DNA from: CAIURC01 sp043777315
Lineage (GTDB): Bacteria > Verrucomicrobiota > Verrucomicrobiia > Chthoniobacterales > Chthoniobacteraceae
Reading direction: 5' to 3'
Assembly: GCA_043777315.1 (NCBI GenBank)
Contig: JAYVPW010000058.1
Span: 69,394-133,393 of the forward strand
Length of the DNA stretch: 64,000 nt
Shown: positions 1 to 10,700 of the stretch, in pieces
Position numbering within the stretch: position 1 is the stretch's first letter
Layout: each line of letters opens with the position of its first letter
The notes under the pieces: model-generated
The model's input: only the letters and a program-made list of their open reading frames with translations
The model's database searches: none
Told to the model about the DNA's origin: nothing
Program-made: the position numbers and the translations under genes

Positions 1-10
1 CTCGGGCCGC

Positions 11-880
11 ATGATCGATGGAGGGACGAAAAAACCTCTCGACATTCACCCGGCCACCTTTACGTTTCGGATCGATTTTTCAACAAATGACTCAGGAATA
101 GCTATTTTCTCTGGTATGTCGGGTCCATCCCGCACTCTCGACACGTTGGGTGCAATCGCCTCAATTGTTGGTTTTGTCGCAAGCATCTGTATGATTGCGC
201 TCACCGACTACAAAGTCGCCGCCTTGGTTAGTCTACTCATCGCTGAAACGGTTATTGTCGCAGTGTGGTGGCACTATGTCCGCAGACGTAATGCTTGCGT
301 GCATCCCTTTGAACGCGAAGAGGTATTTCAATATGTTCGTTACGTCTTCGACACTCCGACGAAAATGTCGTACGAGGTAACAGAAGTCTCGCGCATAATG
401 CAGCCCGTCGTGACGGCAATCCCAGTCAAACTCACATGGTCTGGACGTGGTACCGTAAGCGTCCGCTCCCATCTCATCCAAGGTGAGATTCCATTCACCT
501 CGGACGGCCAGACTGGCGAGTTGTCGTTTAGCTTCCCACTATCGGAGCCGCGCCGATTTGGAGAGACAGTTCTGATTCAATATACTCTCGAGTTAGAAGA
601 CACTAGCCAACAAAATGTGCCGAAGCTCAGCAAGACGGTTCGCCGTCCTTGTCAGTTTTTCATTCTCGAGGCCGTCTTGAGACATCGATCCGTATGTCAA
701 CCGGCTCAGCTCGTGTGGGTTCCGCTCGATAACCCAAGTCATCTTCGACCGGCATCCAAGATTGCCGATGTTCCGTTTGATACCTTCACCCATTCGTATC
801 GAATCAGCCTCCCGTGTCCTATTGTTGGACGGTCTTACCAGTTGCACTGGAACCCAAACAACGTGGCAGAAAGCGAGTAG
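11..880 (+). CDS. hypothetical membrane protein
   Basis: I do not recognise this 289-residue protein. Two adjacent hydrophobic stretches at about residues 45-68 and 70-90, followed by a basic cluster (YVRRRN), look like a two-helix membrane hairpin. The remaining 190 or so residues are soluble, polar and rich in beta-type patterns (for example LTWSGRGTVSVRSHL), suggesting a C-terminal beta domain. The ATG lies only 10 bases from the window edge and the frame is open to that edge, so the true start may lie upstream. Base composition is clearly lower in GC than in the neighbouring genes, which hints at horizontal transfer. The downstream gene is on the other strand, so no operon can be inferred. 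Confidence 0.6.
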   Translation: MIDGGTKKPLDIHPATFTFRIDFSTNDSGIAIFSGMSGPSRTLDTLGAIASIVGFVASICMIALTDYKVAALVSLLIAETVIVAVWWHYVRRRNACVHPFEREEVFQYVRYVFDTPTKMSYEVTEVSRIMQPVVTAIPVKLTWSGRGTVSVRSHLIQGEIPFTSDGQTGELSFSFPLSEPRRFGETVLIQYTLELEDTSQQNVPKLSKTVRRPCQFFILEAVLRHRSVCQPAQLVWVPLDNPSHLRPASKIADVPFDTFTHSYRISLPCPIVGRSYQLHWNPNNVAESE

Positions 881-955
881 CTCGACTCTTTCAAACGGAG
901 TGACGCGCTAGCACTGTGGGACTTCGCGATAGCTCATAGCTCTGCACTTCTTCGC

Positions 956-1831
956 TCAAGCCAACACCGCGGCCGCCCGCTTGCGGAGTTCTTCGACGAG
1001 GAGCTTGATCGGTGGGGTCAGTTTGCCGCGCCAGATGGCGCAGAGGCGGATGGGGTCGAAGCCTTCCAAGGGGAGGGCGCGGAGGCCGGGCGCGGGCTTC
1101 TTTTGCGGAATCTGGACGGAGAGGCCGATGCCGAATCCGTGCAAGACGTAGGACTCGATGAGTTCGAGCGAATTGACGCGGATGCCGGTCAGCCAATCGA
1201 CCTGACGCTCGGCGAGGCCGCGTTGGAAGCAGCGGCAGACCGCCTCGCCGGGCGGCGGCGCGATGAGTGTTTCCTCGATCTTGTCGCGCTGCCAGAGTTC
1301 GTCGGCCGAGCGGAGGCGGCTCGCCGACGGGACCAGCAGGACGAGCGGGAGAGTTAGCAACTCCTGCGCGGAAAGTCCCGCGGCCGGCTTGCGGTCGATG
1401 GAGGTGATCGCGAGGTCGATCTCTTTCTTTTCCAACTCCGAAAGCAATTCCGGCTCCAGTCCTTCGTGCAACGTCAGGCGCGCACCGGAGGCCCGGGCCT
1501 GCATCGCGCGAAAGACCGCAGGCAGATGATCGCGCAGCACTGCCGTGGATGCGCCGACGCGGAGATGATGGGTCTCCGTCCCGCGAATGGCGTCGGTGAC
1601 TTCATCCACCCGGCTGAAAAACGGCTCCACGAACGCGAAGAGTTTCGCGCCCGCGGCGGTGAGTTCGAAAGGCCGCCGGTTGAAGAGCTTCGCGCCGAGA
1701 GACTCTTCCAACTGAATCACCTGCGAACTCACCGCCGGCTGCTGGATGCCATACGGAATGTTCCGCACCGCCTCGCTGATCCCGCCGTAGCGCGCGACGT
1801 AGTAGAAGAGTTCGAGGTGGTGGATATTCAT
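956..1831 (-). CDS. LysR-family transcriptional regulator
   Basis: A 291-residue LysR-type regulator, the usual length for the family. The N-terminal winged helix-turn-helix is at residues 3-60 (start MNIHHLELFYYV, then QQPAVSSQVIQLEESLGAKL and LTAAGAKLF). The remaining 200 residues form the substrate-binding-like effector domain. The ATG at 1831 was chosen because it gives the canonical LysR N-terminus; a longer in-frame extension to 1999 lies inside the upstream aminotransferase gene. Start and the upstream stop share ATGA, so the two genes are probably translationally coupled. The regulator may sense a metabolite connected with the aminotransferase, but the effector cannot be read from the sequence. 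Confidence 0.93.
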   Translation of the reverse strand: MNIHHLELFYYVARYGGISEAVRNIPYGIQQPAVSSQVIQLEESLGAKLFNRRPFELTAAGAKLFAFVEPFFSRVDEVTDAIRGTETHHLRVGASTAVLRDHLPAVFRAMQARASGARLTLHEGLEPELLSELEKKEIDLAITSIDRKPAAGLSAQELLTLPLVLLVPSASRLRSADELWQRDKIEETLIAPPPGEAVCRCFQRGLAERQVDWLTGIRVNSLELIESYVLHGFGIGLSVQIPQKKPAPGLRALPLEGFDPIRLCAIWRGKLTPPIKLLVEELRKRAAAVLA

Positions 1832-3021
1832 GACAGATGCGCAGCGAAGCTCGCGACGAGTGAGCGCCACACCTCGCTGATGATCGTCACAATCCGCCGG
1901 TTCGTCGCCTCGTCTTTCACCGCGATGCGAATGGCATGATGTCCGAGGTTCGCCCCCATCGCGGCGGCATCCCGGAGGTAGAGCCCGCGCCGCTGACATT
2001 CGCGCACGACCTCCGCCGCCGGTGGCCCGTCTTCAGGCAGATGACACAGGAGAAAGTTCGCCATCCCCGGCACCACCTGCCAGCCCAAGAACTCCAGCTC
2101 TCCCGCCAGCCATCCGCGCGAGACATGAGTCTCCCGATAGCGCGCCAAGTAGTATTCGGGATCTTGCAACGCATGCACTGCCGCGACTTGCGCGGGCAGA
2201 CTCATCACCCACGGCGGAGTAATTCCGCGCAAGTCCTCCAACTGATGCGCTCCACTGCAAAGGTAAGCCGCGCGCGCTCCGCTGAGGGCATAGACCTTTG
2301 ACATGGACTTACACACGATGACGTTCTCACTCCGGCTCGCGAACTGTTCCAGCGACTCATCCGCGCCCGCAAACTCGACGTATGTCTCATCGATCCAAAC
2401 CCGTGTGCAGGCCGGAACTTTGCGCAGTGTTCTCTCCAACTCACGGCGACCGGCATGACGACCAGTGGGGCTGTTTGGATTCACGAGAATGATCAAGTCG
2501 TAGCTTTCATCGAAGCGTGCCTCGAGTTGATCGAGATCGAGATCGTAACCATCGGCGCGGCAAAGCGGAAGACGTTCGATCGCACAGCCGATGACTTGCT
2601 CCAGCACATGCGCGTATTCGCCGTAAGTCGGATCGAGCAACAACACTTTGGACGCTGGAGTCAGCCAGTGGCGCAGCGCGCGAAAGATCAGGTCGGATGA
2701 CCCAGCTCCCGGCAGGATATTCTCAGGGCGCACGCCCCGCACTTCAGCCACGGTCGCGACAAATCCCTCGCATCCGGTCGGCGGCGAAGTCCTCATCAGC
2801 CACGCGAGGTTTTCGGTGAGTGCTGCGATCGCTTTCGGAGATGGCGGAAACCAAGCGTCCAAAACGTCCGCGTTAATGATCGCGTCCTTTCGTTCCAGAT
2901 GGTCGAAGCGCGGCCCGATCGCCTCGAAAAACCTGCCTCCGTGGAAGCAGGGCGCTGGCTTTCGCGGACGAGGCACGGGGCGGACCGCCGGGCGGTTCAG
3001 AGTTTGAGTTTGCTCACGCAT
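1828..3021 (-). CDS. PLP-dependent aminotransferase, histidinol-phosphate aminotransferase-like
   Basis: A 397-residue fold-type I aminotransferase of class I/II, closest in pattern to histidinol-phosphate aminotransferase or threonine-phosphate decarboxylase (HisC/CobD). Visible landmarks: GAGSSDLIFRAL (phosphate-binding region, about residues 105-116), the NPNSPTG motif at 181-187, WIDETYVEF with the pyridine-nitrogen Asp at about 211, and SMSKVYALSGAR with the Schiff-base lysine at about 242. The first 25 residues are basic, Pro-rich and may be dispensable. It is followed with a 4-base overlap by a LysR regulator, and no other histidine or cobalamin genes are nearby, so the substrate is uncertain. 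Confidence 0.85.
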   Translation of the reverse strand: MREQTQTLNRPAVRPVPRPRKPAPCFHGGRFFEAIGPRFDHLERKDAIINADVLDAWFPPSPKAIAALTENLAWLMRTSPPTGCEGFVATVAEVRGVRPENILPGAGSSDLIFRALRHWLTPASKVLLLDPTYGEYAHVLEQVIGCAIERLPLCRADGYDLDLDQLEARFDESYDLIILVNPNSPTGRHAGRRELERTLRKVPACTRVWIDETYVEFAGADESLEQFASRSENVIVCKSMSKVYALSGARAAYLCSGAHQLEDLRGITPPWVMSLPAQVAAVHALQDPEYYLARYRETHVSRGWLAGELEFLGWQVVPGMANFLLCHLPEDGPPAAEVVRECQRRGLYLRDAAAMGANLGHHAIRIAVKDEATNRRIVTIISEVWRSLVASFAAHLS

Positions 3022-3150
3022 GGCGCAGTTCTATCGCGCTCACGGCGGAGGCGTTCATTGAAAATCATGTCGCCGCCGCGCGTGAAATTCATGCCCGCCG
3101 CACGTCGCTCCTTGTGCGCAGTCACCCGCCGCGCTTACAAATCGACGCGC
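3022..3150. promoter_or_regulatory. divergent promoter region between aminotransferase and PQQ-propeller gene
   Basis: A 129-base spacer between two genes transcribed away from each other, so it should carry both promoters. No convincing -35/-10 pair or operator repeat stood out by eye. Confidence 0.3.
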
Positions 3151-4422
3151 ATGAAAATTCCCCTCCGCCCCACACTTTTCGCTGCTCTCGCAATCGTGAC
3201 CACCGGTGCCTCCGCCGCGGATTGGCCGCAGTGGCGCGGGCCGAATCGCGACGCCGTGGTCATCGACGCGAAGCATCCACTCAACGCGCTGCCGCCGGAT
3301 CCGAAAGTGCTCTGGAAGATCGACGCCGGGCCGGGGCAGTCGTCGCCGATCGTCGCGGGCGGTAAGCTCATTTTCCTCGATGGAATCGACGGCCAGGAAA
3401 CCGCGCATTGTCTCGATGCGGCGACCGGCAAAGCTCTGTGGAAGACGCCCATCGCGCCGATGGTGGAGTTTCAAAACGCGTACGGCGAAGGGCCGCGCTG
3501 CACGCCGCTGATCGACGGCGACCGCGTCTATGTCCAGTCGTGCAGCGGCGAATTCCAGTGCCTCGCATTAGCCACGGGAAAGCCGATGTGGCGGACCAAT
3601 TTCGGCAGCGACTACGGCGCGGTTTTTCTCGGCAACAAAAGCGGCGATCCCGAAGCGAAGGAAGCCGCCTCCCGCCGCCACGGCAACAACGGCTCCGCCG
3701 CCATCGACGGTGATCGCATCTTCGTCCCCGTCGGCGGCACGAAAGGCGCGACCCTCGTCGCCTTCGACAAGAAAACGGGCAAACAACTCTGGGGCGCCGG
3801 CAACGACCACACGGCTTACACCTCAGTCATGGTCGCCACTCTCGCCGGCGTCCGTCAGGCCGTCCATTTCACCGCCGACGCTTTGATGGGAGTCGAGGTC
3901 ACGACCGGTAAAATTCTGTGGCGTCAGCCGCTCAAGACCGGCGCGAAACGCCACGCCTGCACGCCGGTCATTTCCGGAGACACCGTGACGGTTGCCTCGA
4001 CCAACATCGGCACGATCAAGTTTCACATCACCAAGTCAGGCGCGGAGTTCAAGGCCACCCCCGACTGGACCAACCTCTCGCTCAAAACAGTCATCGGCAC
4101 ACCGACGATCGTCGGCAAAGAACTCTACACCCTCGGGGCGGGCGATCGCACCGACCTTGTCTGCGTGGACTTGGAAAAGGGCACCCAACTCTGGTCTCAT
4201 CCCGGCTTCGGCGACTACGCGAGTCTTACCGCGATCAACGACAAAATCCTTGCCCTGACTTCGAAGGGCGAACTTTCCCTAATCAAGGCCAGCCCCGCCA
4301 AGTACGAAGAACTCGGCCGGTTGCAGGCCTGCGCCAAGACCTGGGCCAGCCCGGCTTACGTGGATGGGAAACTCTTTGTCAAAGACGAGGCGCATCTGAC
4401 CGCACTGGCGCTTGCGGAATAA
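3151..4422 (+). CDS. secreted PQQ-like beta-propeller repeat protein
   Basis: A 423-residue exported protein. The ATG at 3151 begins a clear signal peptide (MKIPLRPTLFAALAIVTTG, cleavage near ASA-AD). Repeated blade signatures follow: DWPQWRGPNRDA at the mature N-terminus, then LDAATGKALWKTP, LALATGKPMWRTN, FDKKTGKQLWG and VTTGKILWRQP. This is the PQQ_2/BamB-like propeller pattern common in Verrucomicrobia and Planctomycetes. Most such proteins do not bind PQQ and their substrates are unknown. A longer in-frame extension upstream has no signal-peptide logic and was rejected. The recC gene follows closely, but a functional link is unlikely. Confidence 0.88.
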   Translation: MKIPLRPTLFAALAIVTTGASAADWPQWRGPNRDAVVIDAKHPLNALPPDPKVLWKIDAGPGQSSPIVAGGKLIFLDGIDGQETAHCLDAATGKALWKTPIAPMVEFQNAYGEGPRCTPLIDGDRVYVQSCSGEFQCLALATGKPMWRTNFGSDYGAVFLGNKSGDPEAKEAASRRHGNNGSAAIDGDRIFVPVGGTKGATLVAFDKKTGKQLWGAGNDHTAYTSVMVATLAGVRQAVHFTADALMGVEVTTGKILWRQPLKTGAKRHACTPVISGDTVTVASTNIGTIKFHITKSGAEFKATPDWTNLSLKTVIGTPTIVGKELYTLGAGDRTDLVCVDLEKGTQLWSHPGFGDYASLTAINDKILALTSKGELSLIKASPAKYEELGRLQACAKTWASPAYVDGKLFVKDEAHLTALALAE

Positions 4423-4507
4423 AAGAGTCGCTGCATCCCCGGCGCGCAACGTGGCCTCCCCGCTGCGTTACAGGCCTGCTTTCGCGGTCGAAACCTTTCA
4501 CGTATCC

Positions 4508-7500
4508 TTGATCTCCGGCCTTAAACTCTTCACGAGCAATCGCCTCGAGTGTCTCGCGGAGCAACTCGCCAGCGCGATGGCAGCACCGCTCCGCTCTCCG
4601 CTCGCGCCGGAAGTAATCATCGTGCAGAGCCGGGGCATGGCTCGCTGGGCTTCACTGCAGCTCGCGCAGCTTTCGGGCATCTGCATGAACTGCGAGTTCC
4701 CGTTTCCGAAGGCTTTTGTCGAACGAACCTTGCGGCAGTTCTTTCCCGAAATGGCCTTGGCGGATGACTACAGCGTCGGAGTAATGACGTGGAGGATTTT
4801 CCACTTGTTACCCGGGTTTGCAAAGCGGCCGGAGTTCGCGCTCGTGAATCGTTACCTGGCGCAGGACGACGGACTGAAGACCTTTCAGCTCGCCGAGAAG
4901 GTCGCGCACCTTTTCGACCAATACCTCGTCTATCGACCAGACATGCTCATGCGCTGGCAGCGCGAGAGAGATGAGCAAGGCTGGCAGGCGATGCTCTGGC
5001 GCGCGCTCGTGCGGGGCCGCGAGCCGTGGCATCTGGCTGCCATCGCGGAGTTGCTCGTTGAACGCATGGCGGTGCTTCCCGCGGACAGTCATCTTCCCGG
5101 GCGCATCTCGATCTTTGGCCTCTCATCCATCCCTCCACTCCATCTGCGCGTGTTCTTTGAGCTATCGCGCCATTGTGAAGTGAATCTGTTTTCGCTTCAT
5201 CCCTCCCGGGAGTATTTCGGACACGACCTTCCCCCAAAATTAAGGGCCAGGCTGCTCAGTCAACTGGAGAGCCGTGGCACTGCCGTATCCTCGGACGAAC
5301 TTCTCATCGGCAATCCACTCCTTTCATCACTGGGCAAGCTCAACCGCGACCTTGTGGAAGTAAGAATCGAGCTGGACGAACAGGCCGGTTTCATCACGAA
5401 CGAACAACCGGAACGCTACATCGACGCAGGTGATGCGGCGATGCTCGGAATGGTTCAGAACGACATCCTTCACGCCCGCAATCGCGGCGACTCCGACGTT
5501 CCGAAATGTCACGTCTCTCCAGACGACTCCTCGATCCAAATCCACGGGTGTCATTCCCCGATGCGGGAGGTCGAGATCCTTTACGATCAGTTGCTCGCGA
5601 TGTTCGAGGCCGATCCCGATTTGAAGCCTCGAGACATCTTGGTGATGACCCCGGACATCGAGAAATACGCGCCGCTGATCCAAGCTGTGTTCGCTTATCC
5701 CGAAGATGCGCGGCGTGCCATTCCCTTCAGCGTTGCGGACCGCCGTCCGGGGAGTAACAACCCGGTCATTGAGACACTCTTCGCGCTGCTCGATTTGCCC
5801 GGCAGCCGTTGCGCGGCTTCGGAGATCTATTCCCTTCTCGCGCGCGCACCTATCTCCCGACAGTTTGGCTTTACCGACGACGAGCTGTCCACGATTCGCG
5901 CGTGGATTGCCGAGGCCGGGATTCGCTGGGGCATCGATGGGAAGCATCGCACGTCCTTCCAGCTCCCAGAGTTGGAAGGAAACACCTGGCGCGCGGGGCT
6001 AAGACGCCTGTTGCTCGGCTATGCGATGGCCGGCGGGAATCGACTCACCTTCGAGGGCATTCTTCCGCACGATGAAGTCGAAGGGAACGCGGCGGAGGTG
6101 CTGGGACGGTTCCTCGCCGCCACGGATGCGATTTTCGAGGTTGCGACAGACCTGCCGAAGCCGCGCGCACTCAGCGAATGGCCGGAGGTTTTGAGTGAGC
6201 TCGTCGAGCGGTTCTTTGTGTCGGAGACATCCGAGGACTTGTCTGATTTGGAAAGCATCCGGGCTGCGCTGGATCAGTTGCGGCGTCACTCCGCAGTGGC
6301 AGATGAGAACAAGAAGGTAGAGTTCTGCGTCATCCGGCATTGTCTCGCGCAGCTAATTGATCAGGGCGAACAGCGCGGCGGCTTTCTGACCGGTGGAGTC
6401 ACGTTTTGCGCCTTGCAGCCGATGCGCAGCATCCCCGCGAAAGTCATCTGCCTGATTGGCATGGATGATCAGGCTTTTCCCCGGCAGGCGCACCCGCTGG
6501 GCTTTGATCTGATGGCTCAAGACCGCCGCTGCGGCGACCGATCTTCGCGGGACGACGATCGCTATGTTTTTCTCGAGACACTCATCTCAGCGCGCGAGCG
6601 ATTGTATCTAAGCTACGTGGGCCGATCGGTGATCGATAATGAAGTCATCCCGCCTTCCGTGTTAGTCAGTGAGCTGCTCGACTATCTCGATCAAGCCTGT
6701 GTCTTTCCCGAAGGCGCGAGCGCCCGTGACTTCCTCACCCATGAGCATCGCCTGCACGCGTTCAGCCGCCATTACTTTGCCGAAACGAGTTCACGTCTCT
6801 TCAGTTACTCCGAAGCAAACGCGGCGGCGGCTCGCAACATCCGCGCAAGTCCTGGCGAGCCATCTCCCGACTTTTTGCACGGCGTGATTCCTGACCCGAC
6901 CGATGATTTCCGCGCGGTCGAGTTAAACACGCTCGTCCGGTTCTTCGCGGGTCCGGCGAAATACTTCCTTCGCGAGCGAATCGGCATTCGCCTGGAGGAG
7001 GAGGACGACTCGCTCGAGGACAGCGAGCCCTTCGCTCTCGACTCACTCGAGCGGTATCACGCGAGACAGGACTTGGTCGCGCGCGCCTTGGATCAGGAAC
7101 CGGCGGACGCTGATGAATTCGCTGCGCGGGGAGTTTTGCCGCTGGGCGAGATCGGTGTGTCGCACTTTCACGATCTGCGAAAGGACGCGGAGGTCTTTCA
7201 GCAGAAGGTAGAGCCGGAACTGGCAGGACATTCTCCCGCCGAACCCTGGCTCATCGACCTGAAGATTGGCGCGTTCAATCTTACAGGAAGGATCGAGCCG
7301 ATCTACGGCGCTCGGATGGTTCACTTTCGCTGTAGCTCGCTCAAGCCAAAGGACTGGCTGCGGGCGTGGATCTCACATCTGGCAAAGTGCGCGGCGCATC
7401 CTGATACCGCTGCCGAGTCCGTGCTGATCGGCACCGATGCCACCGTCCAATTTGCGCCGGTGCCTGACGCTGCTGAGTTACTCACTGCACTCCTCGCCCT

Positions 7501-7774
7501 CTACTGGCTGGGCCTCACTTTTCCGCTGCCCTTCTTTCCCCGCACCAGTGAGGCTTATGCGCGAGCCGCTCTGTTTCCTTCCGCGAGGTCGAAACAAACA
7601 CCGGTGCAAAAGGCCGAAGTGACCTGGCACGGCTCGACGTGGACCGCTGGAGAAAAGTCGGACAGTTACCTTCAACATTGTTTCGCCGGCAGCAATCCTC
7701 TCGACGAGGAATTCGAACGGATCGCGTTGGCTGTCTTCGAGCCAATACTGCGGAATGTCAGCGCTTCCGCATGA
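4508..7774 (+). CDS. recC: exodeoxyribonuclease V gamma subunit (RecC)
   Basis: About 1088 residues, close to the 1122 of E. coli RecC. RecC is the Chi-recognition scaffold of the RecBCD helicase-nuclease that processes double-strand breaks and degrades foreign linear DNA. Family landmarks: LKLFTSNRLECLAEQL at the N-terminus, VIIVQSRGMARW, KVAHLFDQYLVYRPDML, RAIPFSVADRRPGSNNP, and GVTFCALQPMRSIPAKVICL in the inactive second helicase module. No ATG fits the conserved N-terminus. TTG at 4508 places it at once; an upstream TTG at 4412 would overlap the propeller gene by 11 bases. Neither has a strong ribosome-binding site, so the start is uncertain. The stop shares ATGA with recB. Confidence 0.93.
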   Translation: MISGLKLFTSNRLECLAEQLASAMAAPLRSPLAPEVIIVQSRGMARWASLQLAQLSGICMNCEFPFPKAFVERTLRQFFPEMALADDYSVGVMTWRIFHLLPGFAKRPEFALVNRYLAQDDGLKTFQLAEKVAHLFDQYLVYRPDMLMRWQRERDEQGWQAMLWRALVRGREPWHLAAIAELLVERMAVLPADSHLPGRISIFGLSSIPPLHLRVFFELSRHCEVNLFSLHPSREYFGHDLPPKLRARLLSQLESRGTAVSSDELLIGNPLLSSLGKLNRDLVEVRIELDEQAGFITNEQPERYIDAGDAAMLGMVQNDILHARNRGDSDVPKCHVSPDDSSIQIHGCHSPMREVEILYDQLLAMFEADPDLKPRDILVMTPDIEKYAPLIQAVFAYPEDARRAIPFSVADRRPGSNNPVIETLFALLDLPGSRCAASEIYSLLARAPISRQFGFTDDELSTIRAWIAEAGIRWGIDGKHRTSFQLPELEGNTWRAGLRRLLLGYAMAGGNRLTFEGILPHDEVEGNAAEVLGRFLAATDAIFEVATDLPKPRALSEWPEVLSELVERFFVSETSEDLSDLESIRAALDQLRRHSAVADENKKVEFCVIRHCLAQLIDQGEQRGGFLTGGVTFCALQPMRSIPAKVICLIGMDDQAFPRQAHPLGFDLMAQDRRCGDRSSRDDDRYVFLETLISARERLYLSYVGRSVIDNEVIPPSVLVSELLDYLDQACVFPEGASARDFLTHEHRLHAFSRHYFAETSSRLFSYSEANAAAARNIRASPGEPSPDFLHGVIPDPTDDFRAVELNTLVRFFAGPAKYFLRERIGIRLEEEDDSLEDSEPFALDSLERYHARQDLVARALDQEPADADEFAARGVLPLGEIGVSHFHDLRKDAEVFQQKVEPELAGHSPAEPWLIDLKIGAFNLTGRIEPIYGARMVHFRCSSLKPKDWLRAWISHLAKCAAHPDTAAESVLIGTDATVQFAPVPDAAELLTALLALYWLGLTFPLPFFPRTSEAYARAALFPSARSKQTPVQKAEVTWHGSTWTAGEKSDSYLQHCFAGSNPLDEEFERIALAVFEPILRNVSASA

Positions 7775-10700
7775 ACGACATCGAGCCATTTGATCTGGCC
7801 GACACTTCCTTGGTTCAAGGGGTGACGTTGATTGAAGCCAGCGCGGGCACCGGGAAGACCTACACCATCGCCGGGATCATCCTGAGACTGGTGCTCGAAC
7901 TGCGCGTCCCAATCAATGAGATCCTCGCCGTGACTTACACCGTGGCGGCGACGGCGGAATTGCGCGACCGCGTGCGGAGGCGGCTGCACGATGCGCTCGA
8001 AACCTTGCGTCGAGGCGAGAGTCAGGACGAGATCACCGGGCGCTTCCTCGCATCTGGCGATGTCGCGCAAGGCATCCGTGATCTGAATCTCGCGGTGCAA
8101 AATTTTGATGAGGCGCAGATCTTTACGATCCACGGATTTTGCCAACGCGTGCTGCGGGACAATGCTTTCGAGAGCGGGTTGCTTTTTGAAATGGAACTCC
8201 TGGCCGATCCCACGCCGATCTTCGAGGAAGTCGCGCACGATTTTTGGCGGACACAGTTCTACGAGAGCTCTCCGCTCCTCTCACGCCTCGCGCTGTCACA
8301 AGGCCGGTCCCCAGCGGACTGGACGGCTTTGCTTCACCGGCTGCGCAACCACCCAGACCTGGTGGTCATCCCGCCACGCGGAGACGAGACTTGTGCTCAA
8401 CTACTCGGAAGCATCGAGACAAGCTTCGCGGGGGTCATCGACGAGTGGCGGAGAAGCGGAGATCGCATCCACCGGCTGCTCGCGGAAGACGAAGGACTCT
8501 CTCGAGACAAAAGTAAGTCCCATTGTTCCGCGGACGGGCTGGCGGAGATGGTCAGCCATCTCGGAGAGTTATGCTCGGATTTGAGCAAGGCCACACCGTC
8601 ATGCCTGTCGGCGATCTCCAAGCTGTCGAGCTCGGAGATTGAGCGTTGCACCAAGCCAACCGGGACCGCGCCGGCTCACCCGTTCTTCGACTTGTGCGAA
8701 GAGTTTCGCCTCGTCACAGCGCGCTTCTTTCACGAGCTCACGCATGAGTTCATCGCCTTCGCGCGACGGGAGTTGCCGCTGCGGAAGGAGCGCCGGAACG
8801 TGCTCACGTACGATGACTTCGCCACCCGTCTCCGGGATGCGCTGGAGAGCGGGATGGGGAGTCAGTTCGCCGCGATTGTCGGTGGGAAGTTTCGCGCCGT
8901 CCTACTCGACGAGTTTCAAGACACCGATCCGATTCAATACGAGATTTTCCGGCGGCTCTTTGCCGGTGGCGCGCACTACCTGATCTACATTGGCGATCCC
9001 AAGCAGGCGATTTACGGCTTTCGCGGGGCGGACGTTTTCACCTATCTGCGCGCGGCCGGCGGGGCCGACCACAAGTTCACGCTCGGCACCAACTGGCGCT
9101 CTGAAAAGGCTTTGATCGCGGGCGTTAATTCGCTGTTCGGAAACGTGGCGAAACCCTTTCTCGTCGAGCAGATCGCCCATCGTCCGGTCAGCCCTCCATT
9201 GACGCCCAAGAAGTCCTTCGTCGAAATGATCGAAGGGACGAGTGAGGCACCGATGCGCTTCCGCTGGCTCGACAGCCCCGGCAACCAGGACAAAGCGGAG
9301 CGGGAGATCAGTCAAGCGGTGGTGGCCGACATCGCACGTTTGAAAGCCAGCGGAGCCAAGCTTGGAAACCGGCCGCTGGCTTTCAGCGACATCGCGGTGC
9401 TCGTGCGGTCCAATGCGCAGGCGGCAAACTTGCAGGAACTCCTTCGCGCGAGTGGGATCAAAAGCGTTTTAAAGACGGGCCACAGCGTCTTTCGCACGCG
9501 GGAAGGCTGCGAGGTTTTGCGTCTGCTCGAAGGGATCGCGGACCCGGGCCGGCCCACTGCGCTGAAGACTGCGCTCGTGACCCGGTTTTTCGGATTGAAC
9601 GCTGCAGAACTGGTCGCGTTCGATGCGGACGAGACACCGTGGCAGCATTGGCTCGACCGATTTCTGGGCTACCGGACCCTGTGGGAAAGCGGATGTTTCA
9701 TCGCTACGTTCCGCCATGTCCTGGTTGATCAGAAGGTGCGCGAGCGTCTCGTGCAGTGGCCTGGCGGCGAGCGGGCGTTGACGAATTTTCTGCACCTTTC
9801 CGAGTTGCTGCATCAGGCGGAGACCGAGCAACGGCTCACACCCGGCGGGCTGTGTGCATGGCTCCGACAACAGCGTGGCCGTGAGACAGGAGCGGCGGAT
9901 GAAGATCAACTCCGGCTCGAGAGTGACGATGATGCAGTGCTGCTTTCGACGATTCATAAAAGCAAAGGCCTGGAGTATCCGGTGGTCTTTTGTCCTTTTC
10001 TCTGGAAAGCGGGAGATGGCAGTCGGCGCAGCGAGATCCTGTATCACGATCCGAGCGCTGACAATCGTCTCACGCTCGATCTCCGCGGCAAGAAGGAGGT
10101 GCCGGAGCATGACGAGAGAACTGGGATGGAGCGGATGGCGGAGTCTTTGCGAGTTCTTTACGTCGCGCTGACTCGCGCCCAGAACCGGTGTTACGTTTAT
10201 GCCGGTGAAATTTCCGGGTTTGAGGCTTCGCCACTGTCTTATCTGCTCGGCGCTTTGGAGCCCCTGACGGCGCTGCAAAGGCTTGTCCAGAATTCGCCTG
10301 AGGCGATGAGCATTAGTCTGGTGGCTATGTCCGGGCCGGGACACATCGAGGAGGCATCCGGCGAAAGTCATGGCGCCGAAAGCCTGCAAGCGCGCCCCTT
10401 TCGAGGCGCGATCTCGCAGACGCGGATGATTGCCAGTTTTACAGGTCTCACTTCCGGTCGATCGGAAGAAGAACCGGATCGCGACGCGGTGTTAGCGGTA
10501 GTCGATGAGCCAGTGCAGGAAGAGGGGTTTTCGGACCTCGCGGCTTTCGATCGGGGAGTGGGCGCGGGGGTGTTTTTTCACGATGTGCTGGAGCACTTGG
10601 ATTTCACTGCGCCGGACTCGGTGGAGCGACTGGTGAAGTCAAAGTTGATCACGCACGGAATGTCGGGGCATCCGCTGCGGGAGAGCGTTTCGGCGCAGTT